A DNA stretch of 64,000 nucleotides from NCBI RefSeq assembly GCF_041929345.1, contig NZ_JBHFNQ010000052.1:101796-165795 (forward strand), given 5' to 3'. The translations under genes and the position numbers were made by a program. Origin of the DNA: Floridanema aerugineum (GTDB lineage: Bacteria; Cyanobacteriota; Cyanobacteriia; Cyanobacteriales; Aerosakkonemataceae). Positions 26,333 through 34,152 of the stretch are shown in pieces (position 1 is the stretch's first letter; each line of letters starts with the position of its first letter). The notes beneath the pieces were generated by a model. That model did no database searches. It was not told the origin of the DNA and saw nothing but the letters and a program-made list of their open reading frames with translations.

Positions 26333-26983
26333 GGCTGATTTTAGGATGATTGGATAATAGTGGGAAATCGCGATCGCAACATCTTGATTAGTTCATCAAT
26401 TTGATTATGGCAAAATTTTACTCCTTATTCTCTGAATTTATTTCAACTAAGTAACGCTTTTTCTACTAAAACTAAGCAACTGAAGCGGTTCAAAAAAAGC
26501 TTTTTTTGGTAGTCATACCCAATATCACATATAGTTAAACTTGTCAAACTCAGCCATAAATCGTTTACACAACTTTACTTTTCCCTTTCAGCTTTATTGA
26601 GGGTCAAATCCTGAAATTTTGCTTAAGTCTCTACGCAATTATCAACAATTTGACTATATTAGTAATATAGGAGATGTTTGTAGTACTAATAAAGGGTATA
26701 GATAAAGTAAAAATATCACATTTGTTAGTTTAGTGAAAAAAGCCTTTTTAGTCAATCCCTCGCAAACGACCTAAACTCGTAAAATTATTGAGAATTAATC
26801 TCAGCCAACTTGTCATGATTTCATGATGTACTTAAAAAAGCCTGATAAATGGTGAAAAACCGAAAAGCAGAGATTATAATTAAGAAAAAACTCAGCAGAC
26901 AAGCAAACTTTTCGCTGAAGTTTGGGTAAAATTTAACTATTATATGTTTGATTTAGAAAGTACTGCTTGCTTACTGATAGCCA
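26333..26983. other. Long AT-rich spacer, no gene seen
   Basis: Some 650 bases separate the Uma2 gene from the divergent histidine kinase. I found no convincing small ORF or RNA. It contains a small palindrome (ccaaaaaaagctttttttgg-like, near 26490-26510), several AT-only stretches, and a direct repeat of TCATGAT listed separately. The kinase promoter must lie in it. Confidence 0.5.
26813..26827 (+). promoter_or_regulatory. Possible OmpR-type operator (TCATGAT direct repeat)
   Basis: TCATGAT occurs twice with one base between (26813-26819 and 26821-26827), about 155 bases upstream of the kinase start. Winged-helix regulators often bind two direct half-sites, usually 10-11 bases apart; the 8-base period here is shorter. 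This is a pattern only; the regulator is not known. Confidence 0.25.
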
Positions 26984-28360
26984 ATGTTTCAAACAACTCG
27001 CCGCCGTTTAGCTATTTGGTACGCCGCTGTTACTGCTGTGTTATTACTATTATTTGCTACAGGCGTTTATCTTTATGTTCGTAACACTTTAGTAGAAAGA
27101 GTTGATGATACATTAAATCATGTAGTGGAAGTAGTAGAACGATCGCTAGTCATCGAATCAAACACTACAGAAAACAAATTCCGCATTAACTTAGAAGCTA
27201 GTTTTCGAGATAATACGGATACTGTAGATGACGATCGCATTGACTTAGAATGGTTTAGTCCTAATGGCGAATTACTGTGGTCAACATTTTCTGAACCTTT
27301 GAACATTCCCATTCATGCTAACTGCACTGGAGAAACAGTAAGAATTGAGAAAAAAGCTGATACCAATTCCCCTAATATTATACTTTTACGCCAAATCACA
27401 GAAAGAGTAGAAATTGGGAGACAAGTTATTGGATATTTGCGAGTTAGTCATCCTTGGTTTGAAGTTACTAAACCCAGTCGTCAGTTAATCTTAGACTTGA
27501 GTTTAGGCACAACCTTTATGGTAACTTGTGTAGCAGCAATTGGTTGGTTGCTTTCCGGTTTGGCAATGGAACCAGTCAAGGAATCTTACCAAAGTTTAAA
27601 GCAATTTACCTCAGATGCTTCTCATGAATTGCGAAGTCCGATCGCCATGATTCAAACCAACGTCCAAGTAGCATTAGCAGATCCAGAATTAGAGTTAGGA
27701 ACCCATCAGCAACAGTTGAAAGTAATCGAAAGATTAACCCAAAGATTAGGACGTTTGGTAGATGATTTACTATTTTTAGCAAGGCAGGATAGTGGGATTG
27801 TCCAACCTCGGTTTTCCGCTTGTCCATTGGATGCTTTACTAATGGAAGTAGTAGAAGAACAACAGTTAATTGCACAGGAAAAAGAGATAGAACTTTCCTT
27901 AGATTTAAAAGAGGAGATTGGCGGATCGGGAATGGGGAAAAAGTATTTAGCAGAAACTGAAGAAGACTTTTTTAACCTTTTGGGAGACTGGGATCAATTA
28001 GCACGATTATTTACCAATTTGATCGGTAATGCGCTGCAATATACGCCAGCTAAAGGTAAAGTAAAGATAGAATTGCAGCGAGTTTTTCGGCGGGGTAATC
28101 ATCCTCAGCTACAAGTCAAAATTATTGATACTGGAATTGGTATTCCAGAAGATGCTTTACCTCATCTATTCGATCGCTTTTATCGCGTCGATCCGGCACG
28201 CAGTCGGGGAACAGTTACAGGTTCGGGTTTAGGATTAGCGATCGCAGCTGCCATTGCCCAAAATCACGACGGCAACATTCGCATTGATAGTGTTATTAAT
28301 CAAGGAACAACTGTTACTGTCACTCTATCTCAACAGCGTTTAGAAACATTCAATTCTTAA
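26984..28360 (+). CDS. Sensor histidine kinase (orphan)
   Basis: 458 residues: membrane helix (AVLLLLFATGVYLYV), a ~130-residue periplasmic sensor starting RNTLVERVDDTLNHVVEVVE, a second helix (LGTTFMVTCVAAIGWLLSGL), HisKA with His214 (ASHELRSPI), and HATPase with LIGNALQYTP, DTGIGIP, FDRFYRVDPARS and GSGLGLAI. A Gly/Glu-rich insertion (about residues 310-335) lies before the N box. The N-terminal layout is that of Synechocystis RppB/NrsS-like kinases, which sense redox or metals, but the sensor has no diagnostic motif. No regulator gene is adjacent, so it is an orphan that must find its partner elsewhere. Confidence 0.9.
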   Translation: MFQTTRRRLAIWYAAVTAVLLLLFATGVYLYVRNTLVERVDDTLNHVVEVVERSLVIESNTTENKFRINLEASFRDNTDTVDDDRIDLEWFSPNGELLWSTFSEPLNIPIHANCTGETVRIEKKADTNSPNIILLRQITERVEIGRQVIGYLRVSHPWFEVTKPSRQLILDLSLGTTFMVTCVAAIGWLLSGLAMEPVKESYQSLKQFTSDASHELRSPIAMIQTNVQVALADPELELGTHQQQLKVIERLTQRLGRLVDDLLFLARQDSGIVQPRFSACPLDALLMEVVEEQQLIAQEKEIELSLDLKEEIGGSGMGKKYLAETEEDFFNLLGDWDQLARLFTNLIGNALQYTPAKGKVKIELQRVFRRGNHPQLQVKIIDTGIGIPEDALPHLFDRFYRVDPARSRGTVTGSGLGLAIAAAIAQNHDGNIRIDSVINQGTTVTVTLSQQRLETFNS

Positions 28361-28555
28361 TCAATTATTGGTAATTCCTGCTTAATTTTTATCGGGATTT
28401 CATCTACCTTAAGTCAGGGATAAACGAAAAATTTAACACTATAATCAATTAAGACAATTCACAACGGAATGTCTCCTGTGACAGAGGAAATGGATATAAA
28501 TTTCATATTAGCCTCAAGGCATGAGTCGAGTGATTAGGAGACGTTTAATAGCAAT

Positions 28556-29428
28556 ATGACAATTGGAATAAGAGAGGATGTTGTCTATATAATGCTGAAG
28601 AAAATCAGCGAAACTGATAGCAACGACGGGATGCACGCAGTTAACTTCAATGAAGCAGATTTTGTTGGTCGAGAACTTACACCAGCAGAATTCTTAGGAC
28701 ACTTGGATTATTTAAATCAAAAGCAATATATCAACGCTGAATTTAGCGGCAATGCTTACGGTAATCAGGAAGATGTTCCTGATGCAGTTAACCCAAAAGA
28801 AGTGGATGTCAGAATTGCCAACACTTATGGTGCGCCAGATGGCCCTTTGCCTCATTTAATTACTTTTAAAAAGGCAGAATTAACCGAAAAAGGTCGCCAA
28901 GCGTTAGCAGAAATGGAGGCAAATCCTCCTGAATCTTTAAAGAGAGGCCCAGCAGTACCAATTGCTGATAAAGATATGCCTTTCTTGCAAAAAGTCATGC
29001 TCAAAGGTGGCTTATCAGAACCTTATGATGCCAGAGATTTGACTGAAGTCGTGTATCGAGTAATGCGCGATTTAATGACAACAGATGCAGCCGATCGCGT
29101 CGCCGCCGAACTCCACGAAGAAGCGATGCCAACAGATGATAAAGCGCTGCAAATGGAAATTAGCGATTTGTGGAGAGATACTAATCCGATTGTCGGATTT
29201 TTAAGTCGGGTTCGTCCACCTTGGCAAGGCCCGGGCATCTTTAGAATTAACGACGATCGCTTTTTATTCCGCGTCGCCAACGAAGGTGGAATGCCGCCAA
29301 ATGTCGATCGCGAACAAGTCGTTAAAGCCGTATTTTCGGCAACAAAAGATGAATTGTCCCAAGAACGAATTGCAGAAATAGCTGAATGGCTACCGGGAAG
29401 AGTTCGCCAATTGTGGGAAGAAGCATAA
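28556..29428 (+). CDS. DUF2267-domain protein
   Basis: 290 residues, soluble. The C-terminal half, from about residue 145, holds two DUF2267-like helical repeats: FLQKVMLKGGLSEPYDARDL...VYRVMRDLMTTDAADRVAAEL and VDREQVVKAVFSATKDELSQERIAEIAEWLPGRVRQLW. The N-terminal half, with REDVVYIMLKKISETDSNDG and LTPAEFLGHLDYLNQK, has no family I recognise but resembles a winged-helix-like region. DUF2267 function is unknown; in cyanobacteria it is often linked to stress or nucleoid-type proteins, which is inference. It follows the kinase by about 195 bases and ends at a clear hairpin. Confidence 0.75.
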   Translation: MTIGIREDVVYIMLKKISETDSNDGMHAVNFNEADFVGRELTPAEFLGHLDYLNQKQYINAEFSGNAYGNQEDVPDAVNPKEVDVRIANTYGAPDGPLPHLITFKKAELTEKGRQALAEMEANPPESLKRGPAVPIADKDMPFLQKVMLKGGLSEPYDARDLTEVVYRVMRDLMTTDAADRVAAELHEEAMPTDDKALQMEISDLWRDTNPIVGFLSRVRPPWQGPGIFRINDDRFLFRVANEGGMPPNVDREQVVKAVFSATKDELSQERIAEIAEWLPGRVRQLWEEA

Positions 29429-29445
29429 AAGGGCTAAGAATTTTT

Positions 29446-29470
29446 CGTGACCAGGTTGAACCTGGTCACG
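29446..29470 (+). terminator. Hairpin after the DUF2267 gene
   Basis: A perfect 25-base hairpin (CGTGACCAGGTT-G-AACCTGGTCACG) lies 17 bases after the stop codon, followed by a second small one (GAGGTTTAACCTC, 29477-29489). T runs are weak after them, so Rho-independent activity is plausible but not strong. Confidence 0.5.
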
Positions 29471-29538
29471 AGATCGAAGAGGTTTAACCTCCCCTTTCTT
29501 AAATAGTTTCACTTTTTTAATAAAAACTTGGGGGAAAA

Positions 29539-30378
29539 ATGAATTTACAAAATCGAGAAGTTAAAAAACAAATTGGATTAGTAGGAGCAGTTTTTGGCAG
29601 TTTGATTTTTGCCTTTCCAGCAGTTGCTCAAATAAACCCGACAATGCCGGGAAATATGAATCCAACACCCGGAAATCAAATACCTAATAATGATGAATTA
29701 TCTCCAGTAGAACGCAGTCGGATCTGTGCGGAATACATGAATAGTACGATGCGCGATCGGCAAAATGTTCCTTCAACTCTTGGTCAAAGTATTCCTAATC
29801 AAAATAGCGATCGACCAGCTTCCATTACCCAAACTTTACCTTCCGGTAGTGTCAATGAACCACCTGAAGTTCGTGATGGTAGTTTTCCTGCTCCCTCGGA
29901 AGCGGAGATGGAACAACTTTGCGCTAACGAAATCATGCAACGAAATCGCCGTGCATTGGAAAAACAAAATACAAGTCACATAATGATGTCGCAAAATTAC
30001 AGATATGGGCAACCTTATCTTAATCGCCGCACCATCATTCCCACACCAGAACAACAACAAGCGGCAACTACTAGTGTTAGACCAGTCAACGGATTAGTAA
30101 ATTTGAGGTTAGTTAATAACTCTGGTGCTGATATTACTTATCAGGTAATTGGTGAAACTCAACCTCGTTATTTACGGGGTAACAATAGAGTTACTTTACG
30201 GTCAATAGATACACCCACAACTCTCACTTTTTATCGTCCAGATGGCGGCTTTTTAGTTGTTAATCCTCAACCTGTTTCTCCCGGAGTTTTAGAAGTGAGA
30301 TTTGACCCCACCAGCAGTTTTAGTTTGGATAAATCTGCCCTGATGATACAACCAACAGGTGCAGTTTACTTGAATTAA
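29539..30378 (+). CDS. Secreted hypothetical protein
   Basis: 279 residues with a signal peptide (GLVGAVFGSLIFAFPAVAQ, cut after AVAQ). The mature protein has a Pro/Asn-rich start, a conserved-looking block ELSPVERSRICAEYMNSTM with Cys, a second CANEIMQRN block, and a C-terminal beta domain of about 90 residues (LVNLRLVNNSGADITYQVIGET, RYLRGNNRVTLRS, TLTFYRPDGGFLVV). The terminal domain looks like a small beta sandwich. I recognise no named family. Two cysteines could form a disulfide in the periplasm. An AAAAACTTGGGGGAAAA stretch just before ATG gives a usable ribosome site. Its stop codon overlaps that of the convergent TPR gene. Confidence 0.6.
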   Translation: MNLQNREVKKQIGLVGAVFGSLIFAFPAVAQINPTMPGNMNPTPGNQIPNNDELSPVERSRICAEYMNSTMRDRQNVPSTLGQSIPNQNSDRPASITQTLPSGSVNEPPEVRDGSFPAPSEAEMEQLCANEIMQRNRRALEKQNTSHIMMSQNYRYGQPYLNRRTIIPTPEQQQAATTSVRPVNGLVNLRLVNNSGADITYQVIGETQPRYLRGNNRVTLRSIDTPTTLTFYRPDGGFLVVNPQPVSPGVLEVRFDPTSSFSLDKSALMIQPTGAVYLN

Positions 30379-31508
30379 TCATTAACGGGAATTTCCAGCA
30401 ATTCTCTTAACAATTCCGCCACTGCTTGAGTTTCATTTAATTCTTGAGCCAAACAAATTGCCTGATGTTGTACCATTAGCGCTTCCATATTCTTACCTTG
30501 TTGTCGGTAAAATTGACTTAATAATCGGAGTGATTTCAACTCTTGGTAAGGATTTTCGGAAGCGCGAGCTAGTTTTAAACGTTCCTCTAACAAATCTAAA
30601 GTTCTGGTGTAATTTTTCGCGCAATTGTAGGTATTAACTAATCCATCAATAGCGCGAAATTGATTTGGGCGATCGATCGCCAATCGCGCCACTCTCAAAG
30701 CCGCACCATAAGCCCTAATCGTATCCCAAAAATTGTCAGTAGCCCGATAAGCATCACCCAAATTATTATAAGTATTTGCCTCTCCCACTGGGTCACTAGC
30801 ACGACTGCGATAAATCAAAGCTGACTCATATCTTTTAATCGCTTGATTATAATCTCCCCGACTTACTGCGACTAAACCCAAATTATTTAAAGATAACCCA
30901 ATCCCAGCCGGACTGTTAGTAGCACGAGCCAGAGAAAGTGCTTCATTAAATGTTGTTTTCGCTGCCGAAATATCACGTTTCTTCAGCAAAAGTGAACCAA
31001 CATTATTCAAGCCAAAAATTTGCCCTTGCCAATCCCTATTTAACCTAGCCACTCCTAATCTTTTTCGCAGCGCATCTTCTGCTTGTCGGAATAAACCTAA
31101 ATCAGCATAAGCTAAACCCAAATAATCATAAGTTCGACCAACCGCCTCTTGATCGCCTATTTCAGAGTAAATAGTTAAGGCTTTTAACCAATAGGGAATA
31201 GCCTTATTTAACAATCCTTTTTGTTGTGCTTGACCTCCCAACCGCACTAAGCGATCGGCTTCGTCTCGACTTTCTCCCTGCGTCCCATTATTAATCCGAA
31301 TATCCAATTGTTCATTTAAATCAGCCGCACCTAAAAGCAGAAAGTAAAAAGGCAGAATTAAACAAAGAAAAAAAATTCTATTTCGCTTAACTTCTCCCCG
31401 CATCTTATGAATTTTCGCTAATCTTTTAGATGCCAAAACTGTAGACAGAGGTGAAACTTTTACCCCTCTATTATTCTTGCCAAATCGCCATTCGTCAATC
31501 CCTTTCAT
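30375..31508 (-). CDS. TPR-repeat exported protein coupled to sigma-like factor
   Basis: 377 residues. After a ~35-residue basic start comes a signal-anchor helix (FFLCLILPFYFLLLGAADL), then about seven tetratricopeptide repeats (for example AYADLGLFRQAEDALRKRLG, GLVAVSRGDYNQAIKRYESAL, YNNLGDAYRATDNFWDTIRA). TPRs bind partner proteins. The upstream sigma-like gene overlaps the ATG at 31508 by ATGA, which supports this start over the internal ATG at 31403 even though the latter would give a cleaner signal peptide. The coupling suggests the membrane-bound TPR protein works with the sigma factor, perhaps as its tether or sensor. That is inference. Confidence 0.75.
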   Translation of the reverse strand: MKGIDEWRFGKNNRGVKVSPLSTVLASKRLAKIHKMRGEVKRNRIFFLCLILPFYFLLLGAADLNEQLDIRINNGTQGESRDEADRLVRLGGQAQQKGLLNKAIPYWLKALTIYSEIGDQEAVGRTYDYLGLAYADLGLFRQAEDALRKRLGVARLNRDWQGQIFGLNNVGSLLLKKRDISAAKTTFNEALSLARATNSPAGIGLSLNNLGLVAVSRGDYNQAIKRYESALIYRSRASDPVGEANTYNNLGDAYRATDNFWDTIRAYGAALRVARLAIDRPNQFRAIDGLVNTYNCAKNYTRTLDLLEERLKLARASENPYQELKSLRLLSQFYRQQGKNMEALMVQHQAICLAQELNETQAVAELLRELLEIPVND

Positions 31509-32155
31509 AGCAAAGATTCCTGCTTTTCTACCGTACCCTCTTCACCTAGATAAATCTCCCGAATATCAGCAGGTAAAGAGCGTTGTAATTCTTGCAGACC
31601 AGAGATTAACAAAGACCTTACCTGATGAGGTGAAACTGTTTCTCCTTCACTTTGCAAATAAGCAGAAATTCGCGCCTCACTCCAATGAAAAGTTTGTGAC
31701 ATTAACACAATTAACCGTTGCAAAGGAGGTAAAAAATCTAACGCTTGATGGGTATAACACCAAAGAGGTGGAGAAGCAGCTGACAAAGAATAATGAATAG
31801 ACTCCACAGGCGGAACATCAGCTTGGTTAATACAAAGTGCCGTCATATTAATTAACCAATTTTGCAAGTTAAAATCTTCCATTCCGGGAACACTTGAACC
31901 GCGCAAATCTAATTCCATCATTGCATAATAGATATGTCGCCAAGTCAGAGCAAACAAATAATCAACCTGCACCGGAGAACGTCCAGAGTGGGCAATTAGA
32001 GTATAGACGATCGGACTATATCGACAAAAAATAGCCGTAAAATATTTTCCTTCTTCGGGATAGCGTTGAAACAAAGTCAGTAGTTCCCGATCGCTGTAAT
32101 GCGACAGAGACTTGACCTGTGGATGATCGGTTTCAGCAAAATAAGGAATTTGCAC
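31505..32155 (-). CDS. Sigma-70-like (ECF-type) factor
   Basis: 216 residues. A region-2-like helical part is visible (YSDRELLTLFQRYPEEGKYFTAIFCRYSPIVYTLI, then DYLFALTWRHIYYAM). A linker follows, then a region-4-like helix-turn-helix (LPPLQRLIVLMSQTFHWSEARISAYLQ...VSPHQVRSLLISGLQELQ). This is the layout of cyanobacterial ECF-type sigma proteins. The promoter-contacting residues are not well conserved, so it may be specialised or not a true sigma factor. No zinc-binding anti-sigma gene is nearby. It overlaps the TPR gene by four bases, and the 380 bases upstream hold repeat sequence. Confidence 0.65.
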   Translation of the reverse strand: MQIPYFAETDHPQVKSLSHYSDRELLTLFQRYPEEGKYFTAIFCRYSPIVYTLIAHSGRSPVQVDYLFALTWRHIYYAMMELDLRGSSVPGMEDFNLQNWLINMTALCINQADVPPVESIHYSLSAASPPLWCYTHQALDFLPPLQRLIVLMSQTFHWSEARISAYLQSEGETVSPHQVRSLLISGLQELQRSLPADIREIYLGEEGTVEKQESLL

Positions 32156-32533
32156 AACTTTACCCTTTAGCTAATCAATCAAATCATCAGATTTTACCAA
32201 ATACTAATTTAAGTTGCTAGTTATAAGCTGAGGCTTTTTGCTCCCCATTATGCCCCTGACAAAGGAGGACTTTGAATGTAGTTCCCCCCGAAATGTTAAT
32301 AGCGTTAGCTTCCGCTGGTTCCCCCCTTGATAAGGGGGGCTCCAGGGGGATCGAGTAATCAATAATTTGTAACTAACAACTTGAGTTACTATACTGCTGA
32401 AGCGAAAATTTTGAGTTGGAAAATTTAACTTTTAAGTTTTACGTTGATCAACCTCCCCATCTCTGAGGAACTCGATCGCACTCCTTGAGGCTTGGTAGAC
32501 TAGAGTTAGATATCATTCACCCTTTGTAAATTC
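32156..32533. other. Divergent spacer with a CCCCCC/GGGGGG repeat
   Basis: This 378-base gap separates the sigma-like gene from the VOC gene. The part 32284-32352 is an interspersed repeat: gttccccccgaaat, then ttccccccttgataaggggggc and a final agggggatcg, related to the one at 8046-8191. I see no ORF or RNA. Promoters for both flanking genes must lie outside the repeat. Confidence 0.6.
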
Positions 32534-33133
32534 ATGGTTCTAGCAGTCAACCTAATGACCTCTGTGATTTCATCCCTTCCTCATAACACTCTTTTACTTT
32601 CCTTACCTTTCGATGCCTTGTTTTCCACCCAAGGAATCATGGTAATGCTGCTGGTAGCTTACGCAGGCGCGATGTGGATGTTCCTCACCAGCGCCCCCAA
32701 AGTACACACAATTATGGTGTCAGATCTGGAGATTGCCCGTCAATTTTATGAAGGCGTGCTAGATTTGCCCGCAGCTGACGTACCTTTACATTACTATTAC
32801 AACTACGAGCAAACAATTGGCACGGCTGCGATCGACCCACTTTATAATATGTCAACAGGCCCCAGTCTGACTGCTACTAACAAATTTAATGAATCCGACG
32901 GACTGTGGTATCAACTGAAAAAAAATACTCAATTGCACGTTATTTCTGGTGCTAGTTTAGGCGCAAAAAATCGCCAACGTCATGTTTGTTTCGATCGCGA
33001 ATGTTTAGAACAAGTCTTAATGCGAATCCAAGTTCGAGGTTTGCGATTTAAACTGCGTACAGAAAAACCATTAAACTTCTTAGTAAAAGATTGGGAAGAC
33101 CGGACAATTGAAATCGCTGAAGTGGATAGTTAA
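32534..33133 (+). CDS. VOC/glyoxalase-like protein with membrane anchor
   Basis: 199 residues. After ~33 residues comes a membrane helix (GIMVMLLVAYAGAMWMFLT), then a vicinal-oxygen-chelate fold: APKVHTIMVSDLEIARQFYEGVLDLP, a variable central loop, LHVISGASLGAKNRQRHVCF, and a final strand LNFLVKDWEDRTIEIAEVDS. Opening (HT.MVSDLE.A..FYE) and ending match glyoxalase-type proteins. A single VOC half, so it probably dimerises. Metal ligands are not certain, and the substrate is unknown. Membrane attachment of a VOC protein is uncommon; the N-terminus may instead be a shorter start at the second Met (residue 8). Confidence 0.7.
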   Translation: MVLAVNLMTSVISSLPHNTLLLSLPFDALFSTQGIMVMLLVAYAGAMWMFLTSAPKVHTIMVSDLEIARQFYEGVLDLPAADVPLHYYYNYEQTIGTAAIDPLYNMSTGPSLTATNKFNESDGLWYQLKKNTQLHVISGASLGAKNRQRHVCFDRECLEQVLMRIQVRGLRFKLRTEKPLNFLVKDWEDRTIEIAEVDS

Positions 33134-33188
33134 TTTGATTTTTTCCCTCTTACTACAACCGACAATTTAACTTGTATATCACTATTTG

Positions 33189-33224
33189 TGGGGTCATTTG
33201 ATTTTCAACTTAAAATTGACCCCA
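33189..33224. terminator. GGGGTC hairpin downstream of the VOC gene
   Basis: TGGGGTC (33189-33195) pairs with GACCCCA (33218-33224) across an AT-rich loop that itself can pair in part. It lies about 55 bases after the VOC stop and 30 bases before the acetyltransferase, so it may end one transcript or sit in the leader of the next. Confidence 0.4.
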
Positions 33225-33253
33225 ATGATTAATTTGGTAATCTCAGTATAATT

Positions 33254-33805
33254 ATGGACAATTTGCCTATAATAAAACTACCAATCCGGCAAGAATTAAA
33301 AACAGGTGAAATAGTAGAACTAGACTGGATGCTTCCCCAAGAAACAGAAGCAGTCAGAGCATTATTAAATCAAGTAATAGTTGCAGGGCAAACTTATCCG
33401 CAAGAACAGCCAGTTTCCGAAGCAGAGTTTGCCGCTTATTGGTTAGCTAAAGATGCTTTTGTAGTTAGAGAAAGCAACACAAAGGAAATTTTAGGAGCTT
33501 TTTATATTAAACCCAATTTCCCCGGACGCTGTAGCCATATTTGCAATGCAGGTTTCATCGTTCAACCAGAGCAAAGAGGTAAAGGCATCGGCAAATTTAT
33601 GGGCGAAAAAATGTTAGAAATTGCCCCCAGACGAGGTTATGCAGCAGTCATGTTCAACCTAGTATTTGAAACCAACATTGCTTCCCTAAAACTATGGCAA
33701 TCTTTGGGTTTTGAAACTATTGGACGTATCCCCGCCGCCGTACATTTGAAAGATGGCAGATTAGTAGATGCCTTAATGTTGTACCGAAAACTTTCCCCTT
33801 CATGA
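33254..33805 (+). CDS. GNAT-family N-acetyltransferase
   Basis: 183 residues. The acetyl-CoA site (motif A) is clear: NAGFIVQPEQRGKGIGKFMGEKMLEIAP, with Q-x-x-G-x-G-x. Motif B is present as FNLVFETNIASLKLWQSLGFETIG. The N-terminal part (IVELDWMLPQETEAVRALLNQVI) is the usual first helix pair. It transfers an acetyl group from acetyl-CoA to an amine; the substrate is not predictable. A terminator-like hairpin follows at 33835. A TATAAT lies almost against the start codon, which is too close to be its promoter. Confidence 0.88.
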   Translation: MDNLPIIKLPIRQELKTGEIVELDWMLPQETEAVRALLNQVIVAGQTYPQEQPVSEAEFAAYWLAKDAFVVRESNTKEILGAFYIKPNFPGRCSHICNAGFIVQPEQRGKGIGKFMGEKMLEIAPRRGYAAVMFNLVFETNIASLKLWQSLGFETIGRIPAAVHLKDGRLVDALMLYRKLSPS

Positions 33806-33834
33806 AAATCGCCAAACTCATAACAAAAAATATA

Positions 33835-33865
33835 AACCCCCATAGACAGGGTTCTATGAGGGGTT
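33835..33865 (+). terminator. Terminator of the acetyltransferase gene
   Basis: AACCCC-CATAGA pairs with TCTATG-A-GGGGTT (one bulged A) around a six-base loop, followed by cgtttctgt. It lies 30 bases after the stop codon. Confidence 0.6.
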
Positions 33866-34152
33866 CGTTTCTGTATAGGATTTTAAAGATATTAACCTTA
33901 GCTCTCTATCATTATGCTTCCATCTCAATGTAAGTGCATCAGGATAATTGCGGAATTTTCAGGGGTGTAGGCAATTCTGCTTTCAGTGTTTTCCCAGACT
34001 TGGTTAGACAAATTCTCTAAAAAGCTCTAAAAATAACTCTACCTGTCCCTTGTCCCAAGAGTCCCCTTGTCCCAAGAGTCCCAACTTTCCCCTGAGACCC
34101 TGTAACAGTGCTACGATTGCGACAGATAAAGAATGTGATAGTGAAGGATCGA
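33866..34152. other. Leader region of pnp
   Basis: About 290 bases without a gene. A tandem pair of a ~18-base unit (cccttgtcccaagagt, near 34048-34082) precedes the pnp start. The GTG at 34108 opens the same frame but the added 15 residues are not typical of the enzyme. In other bacteria the pnp leader is a site of autoregulation by RNase III; no long stem is obvious here. Confidence 0.45.

Noticed and set aside
33247..33252. TATAAT directly upstream of the acetyltransferase as its promoter
   Set aside because: It ends one base before the start codon, so the transcript would begin inside the gene.
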